NCBI RefSeq assembly: GCF_001435935.1
Contig: NZ_AZGM01000150.1
Location: forward strand, 1 to 49,576
Reading direction: 5' to 3'
DNA from: Limosilactobacillus panis DSM 6035
GTDB lineage: Bacteria > Bacillota > Bacilli > Lactobacillales > Lactobacillaceae
Length of the DNA: 49,576 nt
Within the stretch, counting starts at the first letter, position 1; every line of letters starts with the position of its first letter. Both the position numbers and the translations under genes were made by a program. Positions 1-7,597 of the stretch are shown here, one piece after another. The notes under the pieces were generated by a model that did not search any database, had not been told where the DNA came from, and saw only the letters and a program-made list of their open reading frames with translations.

Positions 1-48
1 TCTCTTTTACCATGGGCAGAAGAAGTACAGCAGGTATGTCATGAATAG
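1..48 (+). CDS. 3' end of an unidentified gene
   Basis: The window opens in an open frame that reads SLLPWAEEVQQVCHE and stops at TAG (46-48). A strong hairpin terminator follows six bases later, which supports this being the genuine end of a plus-strand gene. Fifteen residues are too few to identify the product. It could also be a chance open stretch. Confidence 0.4.
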   Translation, partial: SLLPWAEEVQQVCHE

Positions 49-53
49 AAGAA

Positions 54-90
54 GGGAGTGAACCACAAGAAGCCGTGGTTCACGCCCTTT
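54..90. terminator. Strong hairpin terminator
   Basis: The arms 54-66 and 75-87 pair over 13 positions with one mismatch (GGG.GTGAACCAC against GTGGTTCAC.CCC) around an 8-base loop, and are followed by TTTCATTCGTTTT. It ends the plus-strand gene that enters from the left. On the other strand it can also end the minus-strand monooxygenase gene, whose stop lies 54 bases away. Confidence 0.75.
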
Positions 91-143
91 CATTCGTTTT
101 CAATACGTATCGTTATTGACTGCTTACTTTTTAGTGGCTACCT

Positions 144-638
144 TTATGCAATTGGACGATAAGTTTCGTCATAGTAGTAGTTGTCTGATCCCATACTGGT
201 GAAGTTAGTCAGTGCTGCAAAAGAATCACTGTTCTTCCAAGCAGTCAGGTCTTCGAAGCTATCCCAGACAGTCAGTAAGATAAGGGTAGCACTTTCTGCC
301 TTGTTAGCGACCGACATCATCAGTCCGGCGTTCATATTGCCTGGCTTATCATTAACAACCTTCTGTAAACTATTGTAAAGGACCTGTTGACGGTCGCCGT
401 TAACCTCAAAGGATTGATAGTAGAATAAGCCGTTGTAGTTACTATTCATGGTTTCGTCAAGGACGTTTAAAATAACGGGAGTCTTGAAGATGGTCTCCAG
501 ACTTGAAAGATCAAAGAGAGCTAACTTATTACTGTGGGTAGACGCCTGCATTAATTTGAACTTCCGGTCGGGGTGCTTACTCATGATCCCTTGCAGGATT
601 TGATGTGACCCAAACGTAAAGCTGAGTTTTGTTAACAC
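144..638 (-). CDS. ABM-like (antibiotic biosynthesis monooxygenase fold) protein
   Basis: This 164-residue protein begins at a GTG (636-638) preceded by GAGGAGG. Its C-terminal half (about residues 70-160) has the pattern of a ferredoxin-like ABM domain: a strand around FYYQSFEV, a long helix, then LILLTVWDSFEDLTAWKNSD, close to the W-x-S-x-E/D-x-x-x-x-W signature of the family. Length and a variable N-terminal half recall HmoB/YhgC of bacilli, a heme-degrading monooxygenase of about 166 residues. The histidine that usually follows the WxxSxxF stretch in heme-degrading members is not obvious here, where the segment reads FAALTNF, so heme degradation is not supported. It is transcribed alone, divergently from spx. 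Family assignment is moderate; substrate is unknown. Confidence 0.6.
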   Translation of the reverse strand: MLTKLSFTFGSHQILQGIMSKHPDRKFKLMQASTHSNKLALFDLSSLETIFKTPVILNVLDETMNSNYNGLFYYQSFEVNGDRQQVLYNSLQKVVNDKPGNMNAGLMMSVANKAESATLILLTVWDSFEDLTAWKNSDSFAALTNFTSMGSDNYYYDETYRPIA

Positions 639-740
639 TGAAATTCCTCCTCATAACAATTGTCTCTTTAATTATAGTACATAATCGAATTTTTATTAAA
701 AATATTTTTAACGATGTTACTTACAAAAAGTTAAGAAAAA

Positions 741-782
741 TTGTTAGAAGCCCTTTTATCAGCCTATAATACATAGTATAAT
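741..782 (+). promoter_or_regulatory. Tandem promoters of spx
   Basis: TTGTTA (741-746) and TATAAT (765-770) are separated by 18 bases. A second perfect TATAAT (777-782) lies 12 bases further on. The spacing fits two overlapping vegetative promoters ahead of spx, whose start is at 835 behind AAGGAGG. Spx genes in Firmicutes are commonly driven from several promoters. On the opposite strand another TATAAT (671-676) may serve the divergent monooxygenase gene. Confidence 0.6.
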
Positions 783-834
783 ACTAGTTGTATTGATGAA
801 TGTTGTCGTAGTTTAAAAAGGAGGCTTTTACTTA

Positions 835-1236
835 ATGGTTATTCTTTATACGTCTCCAAGTTGTACCTCTTGTCGGAAAGCTCGCGCTTGGTTGCAAGAA
901 CACAACATTCCTTATAAGGAACGAAACATCTTCTCCGATCCACTGTCAGTCGATGAAATTAAGAATATTTTACGAATGACAGAAGACGGGACTGAAGATA
1001 TTATCTCGAAGCGCTCAAAAGCTTATCACAATTTAAAAGTTGATTTAAACGCTTTACCGATGAAAAAACTGTATCAGTTAATTAGTGAAAATCCAGGTCT
1101 GCTCCGTCGGCCAATCATCATGGATGACAAGCGGCTGCAGGTTGGGTACAACGAGGATGAAATTCGTCGTTTCCTGCCCCGGAAGGTTCGTGAAATTGAA
1201 CTGGCCGAAGCACAACGAAAAGCGGATTTAATCTAA
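835..1236 (+). CDS. spx: Spx global redox/thiol-stress regulator
   Basis: This is an ArsC-family regulator that binds the C-terminal domain of the RNA polymerase alpha subunit and redirects transcription under disulfide stress. The 133-residue length is typical. The redox switch CTSC is at residues 10-13, and the conserved LRRPI segment that follows the central helices is intact, as is the later VGYNEDEIR. Spx is normally kept low by ClpXP with the adaptor SpxH. A candidate spxH gene lies 2 kb downstream, and mecA, another Clp adaptor, is the next gene. The start ATG follows a good AAGGAGG with about eight bases spacing. Promoters precede the gene and an intrinsic terminator follows directly, so it is probably monocistronic. 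Confidence 0.93.
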   Translation: MVILYTSPSCTSCRKARAWLQEHNIPYKERNIFSDPLSVDEIKNILRMTEDGTEDIISKRSKAYHNLKVDLNALPMKKLYQLISENPGLLRRPIIMDDKRLQVGYNEDEIRRFLPRKVREIELAEAQRKADLI

Positions 1237-1242
1237 AAATAC

Positions 1243-1275
1243 GGGCTGGGAATCGTTCCCGGCTTTTTCTTTTGC
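1243..1275 (+). terminator. spx intrinsic terminator
   Basis: GCTGGGAA and TTCCCGGC (1245-1262) pair with one G-T wobble around a short loop, and TTTTTCTTTT follows. The hairpin begins seven bases after the spx stop codon. Confidence 0.8.
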
Positions 1276-1295
1276 CCACCGGTCAATCACCCGGC

Positions 1296-1323
1296 TTTAC
1301 ATTTAGGTGAAAACATTTAGAAT
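1296..1323 (+). promoter_or_regulatory. Likely mecA promoter
   Basis: TTTACA (1296-1301) and TAGAAT (1318-1323) are separated by 16 bases. They lie between the spx terminator and the mecA ribosome binding site (AAGGAGGTG at about 1345). Confidence 0.5.
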
Positions 1324-1359
1324 AGTAGTAAGTATTTGTAATTAAGGAGGTGCTGCAGA

Positions 1360-2040
1360 ATGGAAATGGAAAGAATCAATGAGAATACTATCCGCGTATT
1401 AATCAGTAATGAAGATTTAGACGCGCGAGGAATAACTATTCTCGACTTGCTTGGTGATCACCAGCAGATTGAAGATTTCTTTTACAGCATCTTGAGAGAG
1501 GTGGACACTGACCACCAATTTGCTGATAACGACTCCGTAACCTTTCAGGTCATGCCGACCGGGAATGGCTTAGAACTCTTCATCAGTAAAAATAATCCAG
1601 ATGGTAAAGCAAACGCAGACGATAGTCAACAGGTTGCTAAATACATTCAGAAGCGTGTAATGGAAGTACACCGCCAGCAAGGTGAGGGTGGCGCCACGCA
1701 GCCGCTTTCTGGTACCCAGGAGAAGGCCAAACCGGCACCGGCGCAGCCAACTATTCGCTGGCAGATTGTTGATTTTCCTTCGTTTGAAGACCTAATCGAT
1801 TTCGCCCGCATTCCTGAAGATCCCGATGTTAGCAGTGAACTTTATAAGTATAACCACCATTATTACCTTGCCCTGCGTTACCGCCAAGATGTGACAAACG
1901 ACAATGCGGTTAAGGATAATCTGGCGGTGGCTTACGAGTACGGTAATCCGACAGCCACGACAATTGACTTTCTTAGCGAACACGCGAAAAAAATAATGTC
2001 GGGTTCAGCTTTGGCGACCGTCCGTCACTATTTTAATTAA
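1360..2040 (+). CDS. mecA: MecA adaptor protein of the ClpC protease
   Basis: MecA delivers substrates such as ComK, ComS or Spx-type proteins to ClpC and promotes ClpCP hexamer assembly. The protein has 226 residues, the usual length. The N-terminal substrate-binding domain begins with the characteristic MERINENTIRV and continues through DLDARGITILDLLGD. A charged, Ala/Pro/Gln-rich linker (about residues 100-135) leads to the C-terminal ClpC-binding domain, which starts around WQIVDFPSFEDLIDFAR and is conserved to the end. ATG 1360 has a near-perfect AAGGAGGTG upstream. The order spx-mecA-coiA-yjbH resembles that of Bacillus subtilis, so a role in proteolytic control of Spx or competence factors is likely but inferred. 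Confidence 0.93.
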   Translation: MEMERINENTIRVLISNEDLDARGITILDLLGDHQQIEDFFYSILREVDTDHQFADNDSVTFQVMPTGNGLELFISKNNPDGKANADDSQQVAKYIQKRVMEVHRQQGEGGATQPLSGTQEKAKPAPAQPTIRWQIVDFPSFEDLIDFARIPEDPDVSSELYKYNHHYYLALRYRQDVTNDNAVKDNLAVAYEYGNPTATTIDFLSEHAKKIMSGSALATVRHYFN

Positions 2041-2047
2041 TTCTCAG

Positions 2048-2083
2048 AAATCTCCCGTTTTTAAAAAGTGGGGGATTTTTTTG
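2048..2083 (+). terminator. mecA terminator overlapping the coiA start
   Basis: AATCTCCCGTTTTT and AAAAAGTGGGGGATT form a long, almost fully paired stem with an A/T-rich tip, followed by a run of T to 2082. The G-rich descending arm (2070-2075) is also the only Shine-Dalgarno-like sequence for the TTG start of coiA at 2081. Confidence 0.65.
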
Positions 2084-3112
2084 TTAGTAGCAAAACATAA
2101 TGGCCAGTTAATAATGGCCAACGTAGCGTACCCCGGCTTGAAGTATGCTTGCCCAGTTTGTAATCAAGAGGTTCACCTTCGCCGGGGAAAAATCAAGGTT
2201 GCGCATTTTGCCCATTGCCGGGGTGCGGGATGTTCCTACGGCGAGGGTGAGACGGAAGAACACCTGTTAGGAAAGCTGCAGATTCATCAGTGGCTGGCCC
2301 AAAAGGGAATTACGGCTCGGGTAGAGTATTATTTGTCCAAGATTTCTCAACGTCCAGACATCATGTTCCAGTGGCGGGGCCAACAGGTCGTAATTGAATT
2401 CCAGTGTAGTCCGTTAAGTGTTCAAAGAATAAGGGAGCGTAATCAGGGGTATCGTTTTCTGGGAATTCACCCCTATTGGTATCTCGGCAGTCCTTACCGG
2501 CGCCGGCTGGGCAGCGAGAAGGTGACCCAGTTCACACAGTTAATTAATGGAAGACCTGGAATCTGGTACTGGGATACCAAGCAGGGCCGATTAAGGGCTG
2601 ACTTTAAACACTATCACTGCTCTTTGACCCGCCGCGCGAGAGTACCAAGGAGAATAATCAATGACCAGGTACAAAAGCTCATGTCCACTACCAGCCGGCA
2701 GCCAGCGGTTAGTCAGCTGGCTACACAAGTTTGGCAGCGTCACCAGGTCCCACTGAGTTGTTGCCCGTTGGTCTGTCATGATGTTAAGCCTAGCTGGCCC
2801 GTCACGCGGGCGCCGATTATTTTTTGGCGAATTAGGGTCGTTGATTGGCTAGGTGAGCAACCACTCTTTACTGCCTGGTCATCTAGTGCCTGGGGAGTGC
2901 GCCTGGCAGAAATTGGTCAGGCGGATTGGCTAAATTTCCCGTGTTTGGTAGATGGAGGTTTAATTCGTCAGCGGTTGATCACTGCCTTTACGCAAGAACT
3001 TTGCCAGTGGGGGATTATTGCTCTCGTTGACCAGCAGTATGTATTACTTAAGCACCCCCACTGGTTTGAACAGGTCAGCGATAAGATCCTAGTTAACAAG
3101 CGCGAGCACTAA
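2081..3112 (+). CDS. coiA: Competence protein CoiA
   Basis: CoiA is a competence-induced protein with a predicted restriction-endonuclease-like nuclease core, acting at the recombination step of natural transformation. The N-terminal part has a zinc-ribbon-like set CPVCNQEV...HFAHCRGAGC. The nuclease core has RPDIMF, then VVIEFQCS, matching the D...ExQ arrangement of the family, followed by the conserved HPYWYLG region. The C-terminal half is more variable. At 343 residues it is near family length. The TTG start at 2081 is chosen because CoiA proteins begin close to the MLVAKHNG-type motif. ATG codons further in (for example the one in the LIMANVA segment) would cut this off. Competence genes of the uptake machinery are not in this window. 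Confidence 0.85.
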   Translation: MLVAKHNGQLIMANVAYPGLKYACPVCNQEVHLRRGKIKVAHFAHCRGAGCSYGEGETEEHLLGKLQIHQWLAQKGITARVEYYLSKISQRPDIMFQWRGQQVVIEFQCSPLSVQRIRERNQGYRFLGIHPYWYLGSPYRRRLGSEKVTQFTQLINGRPGIWYWDTKQGRLRADFKHYHCSLTRRARVPRRIINDQVQKLMSTTSRQPAVSQLATQVWQRHQVPLSCCPLVCHDVKPSWPVTRAPIIFWRIRVVDWLGEQPLFTAWSSSAWGVRLAEIGQADWLNFPCLVDGGLIRQRLITAFTQELCQWGIIALVDQQYVLLKHPHWFEQVSDKILVNKREH

Positions 3113-3180
3113 AAGCTGGTTTTTTATCACCTTGTTTGCCAGCAACGGGTTAGCTAAACAGCTAGCAAATCCTAAAGAAA

Positions 3181-3222
3181 AAGGAGTATCACTGTTCTTC
3201 ATAACGAACAATGGTACTCCTT
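3181..3222. terminator. Long bidirectional terminator between coiA and spxH
   Basis: The arms 3181-3197 and 3206-3222 pair over 17 positions with one mismatch and one wobble around an 8-base loop. On the minus strand the stem is followed by TTTTTCTTT, so it is mainly the spxH terminator, placed just beyond its stop codon. On the plus strand the tail is only ATTTAT, a weaker stop for coiA. Confidence 0.75.
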
Positions 3223-3227
3223 ATTTA

Positions 3228-3863
3228 TCAATTACTTTTGATAATCCGGAACGGACCGGAATGGTATTGAGCGGCAAAGTCCTGGACAGACTGCTCAGAA
3301 TTGAAGGTATGGTTACGGTACGATTCAATCAGGGTTTCATAATCGAACTGGGGGATCAAGTAGCCATAGTTTGGCTCCGTTGAATCGTAAATGACGGCGG
3401 TGGCCGTGGTCGTAATTCCTAACGAGTTGGCAATTGCCTGGTCTTTCTTGAAGGCCTGCTTGGCGATTGCTGAATGGCGGTCTTCCATAAACATTTCCAA
3501 ATCTAGCTGGCTCTTTTCTGCCACTTTTTTGGCAAGGTGGTCAGAATAATGCCACCCCTTTTTGGTCATTACATCTTGTAACCGCAAGAGGTATTGGCGA
3601 CCACGCCGGCCACCCTGAAAAAGTGCCGCTTTATAATCTAAAATTGTTTGGCCGAGGGTGGTACTAACTTCCTGACGAACTTTAAGACTGCAAGCATCGA
3701 GATGGTAAAGATCAATTGTGTCCGCAATCGTCTGCATGTTAAAGAGCGGAATGAATTGGTAACTAATCTTTGTATTCAAATCATGATCAACCCGTAAGAC
3801 GTCGTTTTCACACCGAAAACAACACATTCCCAAAGGATTGACAAATAGATGAATCTCAAGCAT
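3228..3863 (-). CDS. spxH: DsbA-fold ClpXP adaptor SpxH (YjbH)
   Basis: This 211-residue protein has the thioredoxin/DsbA-like organisation of YjbH, the adaptor that hands Spx to ClpXP. Near the N-terminus, MCCFRCEN contains a CxxC (C15-F-R-C18) directly after the first strand, as in DsbA-type proteins. A helical insert follows (about residues 60-135), and the thioredoxin fold resumes around ANSLGITTTATAVIYDS, with the Thr-x-Thr-Pro-like loop before a strand. The gene lies near spx, mecA and coiA but on the opposite strand, unlike Bacillus, where the locus is collinear. Loss of collinearity suggests a local inversion. The ATG at 3861-3863 follows AGGGGCAG on the minus strand. The family is fairly sure, Spx as partner is inferred from family and context. 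Confidence 0.8.
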   Translation of the reverse strand: MLEIHLFVNPLGMCCFRCENDVLRVDHDLNTKISYQFIPLFNMQTIADTIDLYHLDACSLKVRQEVSTTLGQTILDYKAALFQGGRRGRQYLLRLQDVMTKKGWHYSDHLAKKVAEKSQLDLEMFMEDRHSAIAKQAFKKDQAIANSLGITTTATAVIYDSTEPNYGYLIPQFDYETLIESYRNHTFNSEQSVQDFAAQYHSGPFRIIKSN

Positions 3864-3981
3864 TAACTGCCCCTCCGATCAAGAAATAGTAACATTAACA
3901 ATTGTTATTGTGACAAATTGCCCGGCCTTTGTAAAGTAATTTGTTTCCAAGATAAAAGCATTCGAGAATGTTTTAAAGTAT

Positions 3982-3989
3982 GCTAAAAT
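3982..3989 (+). promoter_or_regulatory. Extended -10 promoter of relQ
   Basis: TGCTAAAAT (3981-3989) is an extended -10 (TG-n-TAAAAT). No good -35 is visible, which is normal for this class. It lies about 30 bases before the relQ start and after the end of the divergent spxH gene. Confidence 0.5.
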
Positions 3990-4018
3990 AAGAGCGAGAT
4001 TTAACAGGAGGCTAGATT

Positions 4019-4708
4019 ATGATTGAAAATTGGCAGCACTTTTTATTGCCATATCAACAAGCCGTAAATGAATTGAAAGTTAAATTACGGGGGATGCGCA
4101 AGCAGTACCAAGATCAAAAGCAGCATTCACCGATTGAATTTGTCACGGGTCGGGTAAAGCCGGTCGAAAGCATTAAGGAGAAGATGGTCCGCCGCCACGT
4201 TCAAGAGGACCGCCTCGAACAAGACATGCAAGACATTGCTGGATTGCGGATCATGTGCCAGTTCGTTGAGGATATCTATAAGGTTGTTGACCTGCTGCGT
4301 CAGCGAAGTGATATGACAATCCTTGAAGAACGGGACTACATCTCAAACGTTAAGCCGAGTGGTTATCGTTCTTACCATATCGTGATTGAGTATCCGGTTC
4401 AGCTGGTGACTGGTGAAAAAAAGATCCTTGCCGAGATTCAGATTCGGACGCTGGCAATGAACTTCTGGGCAACGATTGAGCATTCGCTGAATTACAAGTA
4501 TAAGGGGGCCTTCCCCGAAGAATTGTCGGCTCGTCTGCAGCGCGCGGCGGAGGCAGCGTTCAAGCTTGATAATGAGATGTCGGAGATTCGTGAAGAAATC
4601 AAGGAGGCACAGACCCTCTTCTCGTACAAGAAAAATGCCGAGCAAAACACGGCTGGTGATGAGGGCCATCGGTCAGAGGAGGAACAAAGTGAAAGTCGCA
4701 ATATTTAA
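4019..4708 (+). CDS. relQ: Small alarmone synthetase RelQ (YjbM)
   Basis: This single-domain (p)ppGpp synthetase transfers pyrophosphate from ATP to GDP or GTP without a hydrolase domain. Its 229 residues compare with about 210 for YjbM/RelQ. The synthetase motifs are in order: [31 protein letters not shown] (the metal-binding Asp), [19 protein letters not shown], then [22 protein letters not shown] with the catalytic Glu. The last 25 residues are acidic and polar. An AGGAGG precedes the ATG. The gene overlaps nadK by 20 bases and heads the relQ-nadK-rluD-like operon, the same order as yjbM-ppnKA-yjbO in Bacillus, linking stringent signalling with NADP supply and RNA modification. Confidence 0.93.
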   Translation: MIENWQHFLLPYQQAVNELKVKLRGMRKQYQDQKQHSPIEFVTGRVKPVESIKEKMVRRHVQEDRLEQDMQDIAGLRIMCQFVEDIYKVVDLLRQRSDMTILEERDYISNVKPSGYRSYHIVIEYPVQLVTGEKKILAEIQIRTLAMNFWATIEHSLNYKYKGAFPEELSARLQRAAEAAFKLDNEMSEIREEIKEAQTLFSYKKNAEQNTAGDEGHRSEEEQSESRNI

Positions 4709-5504
4709 TAATGAAACCAGTGAGTCCCAGCGGGTTACCAAGCTTCTCCGGGCAGAAATCGACCGTGTGGGCTTGGAATACGATGCCGCCCATCCGGAAG
4801 TGGTAATTACCATTGGCGGTGATGGGACCTTGCTATCGGCCTTCCACCACTACGTTGATAAGCTTGACCAGATTCGCTTTGTGGGGATTCACACCGGCCA
4901 TTTGGGCTTTTACACGGACTGGCGGAACTTTGAAATTGATGACCTGGTCGATAGTCTCGTTCAGGATAGTGGGCAATCTGTGTCCTACCCGCTGCTTGAT
5001 ATGCAGGCAATCTATTCCGATGGAACGGTTGATAAATACATTGCCCTTAATGAGGCCACAATCCGTAATATTATTCGGACGATGGTGTGTGATGTGTATA
5101 TCAACAACCAACTGTTTGAAAACTTCCGGGGGGATGGCCTCTGCATCTCAACGCCAACCGGCTCGACGGCTTACAACAAATCCGTCGGTGGGGCGATTAT
5201 GGACCCGAACAGTATTGGCTTTCAGTTAGCGGAGATGGCTTCGCTTAATAACCGGGTCTTCCGGACGCTGGGCTCACCAATTATATTTGGTGCCCAGACC
5301 AAGCTAATGCTGCGCTTACGAGATGTTAATGACCATGTAATGACCTGTGACCGCGAAAAACTCCGCTTGAAGGTTCAAAAGGGGAGCCGGTATCTGATGG
5401 AGCTGTCGTTCCAGGTTTCCCAAAAGAAAATCTACTTTGCACGGTATCGGCACAGTAACTTCTGGAACCGGGTCAAGGACTCGTTCATCGGTGGCGCAAA
5501 ATAA
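4689..5504 (+). CDS. nadK: NAD kinase
   Basis: NAD kinase phosphorylates NAD to NADP using ATP or polyphosphate. From GTG 4689 the protein is 271 residues, the normal length. The GGDGT nucleotide-binding motif is at 43-47 and the NE motif (ALNEATIRN) at 121-122, followed by the glycine/threonine-rich [17 protein letters not shown] loop. An in-frame ATG lies further upstream inside relQ (4566), but GTG 4689 has AGAGGAGG at the right distance and gives the typical MKVAIFNNE beginning. The gene overlaps relQ by 20 bases and the next gene by one base, so translation is probably coupled. Confidence 0.94.
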   Translation: MKVAIFNNETSESQRVTKLLRAEIDRVGLEYDAAHPEVVITIGGDGTLLSAFHHYVDKLDQIRFVGIHTGHLGFYTDWRNFEIDDLVDSLVQDSGQSVSYPLLDMQAIYSDGTVDKYIALNEATIRNIIRTMVCDVYINNQLFENFRGDGLCISTPTGSTAYNKSVGGAIMDPNSIGFQLAEMASLNNRVFRTLGSPIIFGAQTKLMLRLRDVNDHVMTCDREKLRLKVQKGSRYLMELSFQVSQKKIYFARYRHSNFWNRVKDSFIGGAK

Positions 5505-6391
5505 TGCAGTTTACTTGGCAGTACAATCATCAGACCCCGCGTAAGTTGCGTTCGGCCCTTAAAATGAGTGGGGTTACTTCGACCCTTATGAAGGTGGCCA
5601 TTTACCATGGTGGTAAGATGCTCATCAATGGTCAGGAAAAGTGGGCAATTGACATGGTCCATTACGGCGATACATATTCGCTGGTTCTCCCACCGGAAGT
5701 GGCAAATGACCAGGTTGACGAAAGCACGGCACCAATCAACATTGCATATGAGGACCGGGACTTTCTGGTTCTGAATAAACCGGCGGGCGTCGCCACGGTT
5801 CCTGCCCATAATGTTCCCGTGGCGGATAGCCTCGTTAACCGTGTCAAGTACTATTACCACCACCAAGGTTATGAGAATCAGGTGACCCACGTGGCGACCC
5901 GCCTGGATAAGGACACCAGTGGCTTGGTCGTCTTTCCTAAGCACCGTTTCGCCCACGCCGTCTTGGACCGGCAATTAAAGCGTTATGAGGTCAAGAAAAA
6001 TTACCTGGCCCTGGTTAGTGGTCGTTTGCAAACCAGCCATGGTTACGTTGATGCGCCAATTCGCCGGGATCCAGAATCGTTTGTTAAGCGTGAAGTGGCG
6101 CCTGGGGGCAAGGCATCGGTGACTGAATACTGGTTGAAAGAACCACACCCGGCCTGGTCACTGGTGAAGGTCCGTCTACACACAGGAAGGACGCACCAGA
6201 TTAGGGTCCATTTTGCGTTTCTTCACTACCCGCTAATCGGGGATGCAATGTATGGTCAGTCGACAAATTTGATTGGTCGTCAGGCCTTACACTGTTACTG
6301 GATCCAGTTTTACAGCCCTTTTAAGGAAAAAATGATTACGGTTGAAGCATCGCTACCTGCTGACTTTCGCCGGGTTTTGCATAAAAAATAA
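5504..6391 (+). CDS. RluA-family pseudouridine synthase (YjbO type)
   Basis: This enzyme isomerises uridine to pseudouridine in rRNA or tRNA. It has 295 residues with an N-terminal part lacking a clear complete S4 domain. The catalytic motif HVATRLDKDTSGLVVFPK contains Asp135. The C-terminal TGRTHQIRVHF and HYPLIGDAMYG motifs of the RluA family are intact. ATG 5504 shares one base with the nadK stop (TAATG), so it is translationally coupled as the last gene of the relQ operon. It corresponds by position to Bacillus yjbO. The exact uridine target cannot be told from sequence, and the RluD label sometimes used would be a guess. Confidence 0.88.
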   Translation: MQFTWQYNHQTPRKLRSALKMSGVTSTLMKVAIYHGGKMLINGQEKWAIDMVHYGDTYSLVLPPEVANDQVDESTAPINIAYEDRDFLVLNKPAGVATVPAHNVPVADSLVNRVKYYYHHQGYENQVTHVATRLDKDTSGLVVFPKHRFAHAVLDRQLKRYEVKKNYLALVSGRLQTSHGYVDAPIRRDPESFVKREVAPGGKASVTEYWLKEPHPAWSLVKVRLHTGRTHQIRVHFAFLHYPLIGDAMYGQSTNLIGRQALHCYWIQFYSPFKEKMITVEASLPADFRRVLHKK

Positions 6392-6394
6392 AAA

Positions 6395-6432
6395 AAGCGT
6401 CACCACTTGGTTGAAGTCAAGCGGTGGCGCTT
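6395..6432. terminator. Bidirectional terminator
   Basis: AAGCGTCACCACTTG and CAAGCGGTGGCGCTT pair along 15 positions with two non-Watson-Crick pairs around an 8-base loop. It is flanked by an A-run upstream and TTATTTCTTA downstream, so it can serve both the pseudouridine synthase gene (+) and the lactonase gene (-). Confidence 0.75.
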
Positions 6433-6458
6433 ATTTCTTACTTATTACTGTTTAGAAC

Positions 6459-7484
6459 CTAGAACCGCATTACGCAGACAGGTTCAGGGCAGGCCACATC
6501 CTTTTGGAGCAGGGTCAGCTTACCAGTTGCTGAGTCGCGCTTGTAGAGGGTGAGGTTGTCGGTATTTTGGTTTGAAGCGAGCAGGTAAGACTCGTCTGAA
6601 CTGAGGTTGAAGTCACGAGGAAAGTCACCCTCAGTTGAAATCGACTGAATGTGTTTGACGGTGAAGTCCGGCTGGATTGCGAAGACCGCGATGGTGTTTT
6701 CACCACGGTTGGATGTGTAGATGTATTTACCGTCCTTAGACATCCGGATGGCGGCAGCACCGTTGTGGGCGGTCCAATCGGTCGGAATGGTCTTCACTGT
6801 CTGCAGATGGGTGAAGCTGGCATCATTAGCGTTGTACTTGAGGACAGCCAGCTTACTAGATAATTCCCCGAGAACGTAGACGTACTTGCCGTTCGGGTGG
6901 AAGATCAGGTGACGGGTCCCAAAGCCCGGTTCGAACTGATAACGGGAAACAGCCGTCAGCTTTCCATCATCGCTAACGTTGTAAACCACGAGCAGGTCCA
7001 TCCCCAGGTCACAAACAATCAATCGTTGATCAGGTGTTAGGTCGGCATAGTGAACGTGTGGTGCTTCTTGTTCTGGTTCAGGACCAGTTTCACCCTGGTG
7101 AGTGACCTTATCGGTTTCTACCAGTTGTCCGTCGTCCTTAATCTTAAATACTTCCACATTAGCAGTGTGGTAGTTGGCACTGTAGAGAAGGTGCCGCTTT
7201 TCATCCAAGCCAACGTATGCTGGTGCGGGACCAGTAGCGAGAACAGTACTCAAGGTCTTGGCAGTGCCGTCTGCTAGAGAGTAGTCAGCAACACCGGCAG
7301 AATCACCATCTTGCTTTACCGCGTAAACGCGCTTGTCGCTACCAACTTGCAGGTAAGCTGGCTTTTGGGAAGGGACAGCGAGACTAACATCGGTCAGCTT
7401 TCCTTCGTCAGTATCAAGGGTCACTTTATAGATTCCCTTGCTATCTTTCAATGTATATGTACCAATTAAAAATTGTTCAGTCAT
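6459..7484 (-). CDS. pgl: Lactonase-family beta-propeller (6-phosphogluconolactonase type)
   Basis: Members of this seven-bladed propeller family hydrolyse 6-phosphogluconolactone in the oxidative pentose phosphate route. Heterofermentative lactobacilli depend on that route for the phosphoketolase pathway. The 341-residue protein begins FLIGTYTLKDSKGIYKV and shows repeated blade motifs, for example YVGLDEKRHLLYSANY, PHVHYADLTPDQRLIVCDLG, RHLIFHPNGKYVYVLGE, AAIRMSKDGKYIYTSNRG and PRDFNLSSDESYLLASNQ. These include the conserved H-x-H and R-H residues of the active face. There is no signal peptide, so it is cytosolic. It stands alone on the minus strand. The fold is certain; the substrate follows the family. 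Confidence 0.85.
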   Translation of the reverse strand: MTEQFLIGTYTLKDSKGIYKVTLDTDEGKLTDVSLAVPSQKPAYLQVGSDKRVYAVKQDGDSAGVADYSLADGTAKTLSTVLATGPAPAYVGLDEKRHLLYSANYHTANVEVFKIKDDGQLVETDKVTHQGETGPEPEQEAPHVHYADLTPDQRLIVCDLGMDLLVVYNVSDDGKLTAVSRYQFEPGFGTRHLIFHPNGKYVYVLGELSSKLAVLKYNANDASFTHLQTVKTIPTDWTAHNGAAAIRMSKDGKYIYTSNRGENTIAVFAIQPDFTVKHIQSISTEGDFPRDFNLSSDESYLLASNQNTDNLTLYKRDSATGKLTLLQKDVACPEPVCVMRF

Positions 7485-7597
7485 GGTTAATCATTTTCCT
7501 CCTTCTGAAAATGCTTACTCTATTAATATAACAATTCACCATGATTAATTCTACCGTATGTTAAACTATTATTAGAAATGCGAGGGGAAGATCAAAA

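Noticed and set aside
3132-3383. An 83-codon plus-strand frame
   Set aside because: It runs through the bidirectional terminator and the antisense of spxH, and has no ribosome binding site or family likeness.
4566-4688. An N-terminal extension of NAD kinase
   Set aside because: It overlaps relQ and is basic and unlike the family, whereas GTG 4689 has a good ribosome binding site and gives the typical start.
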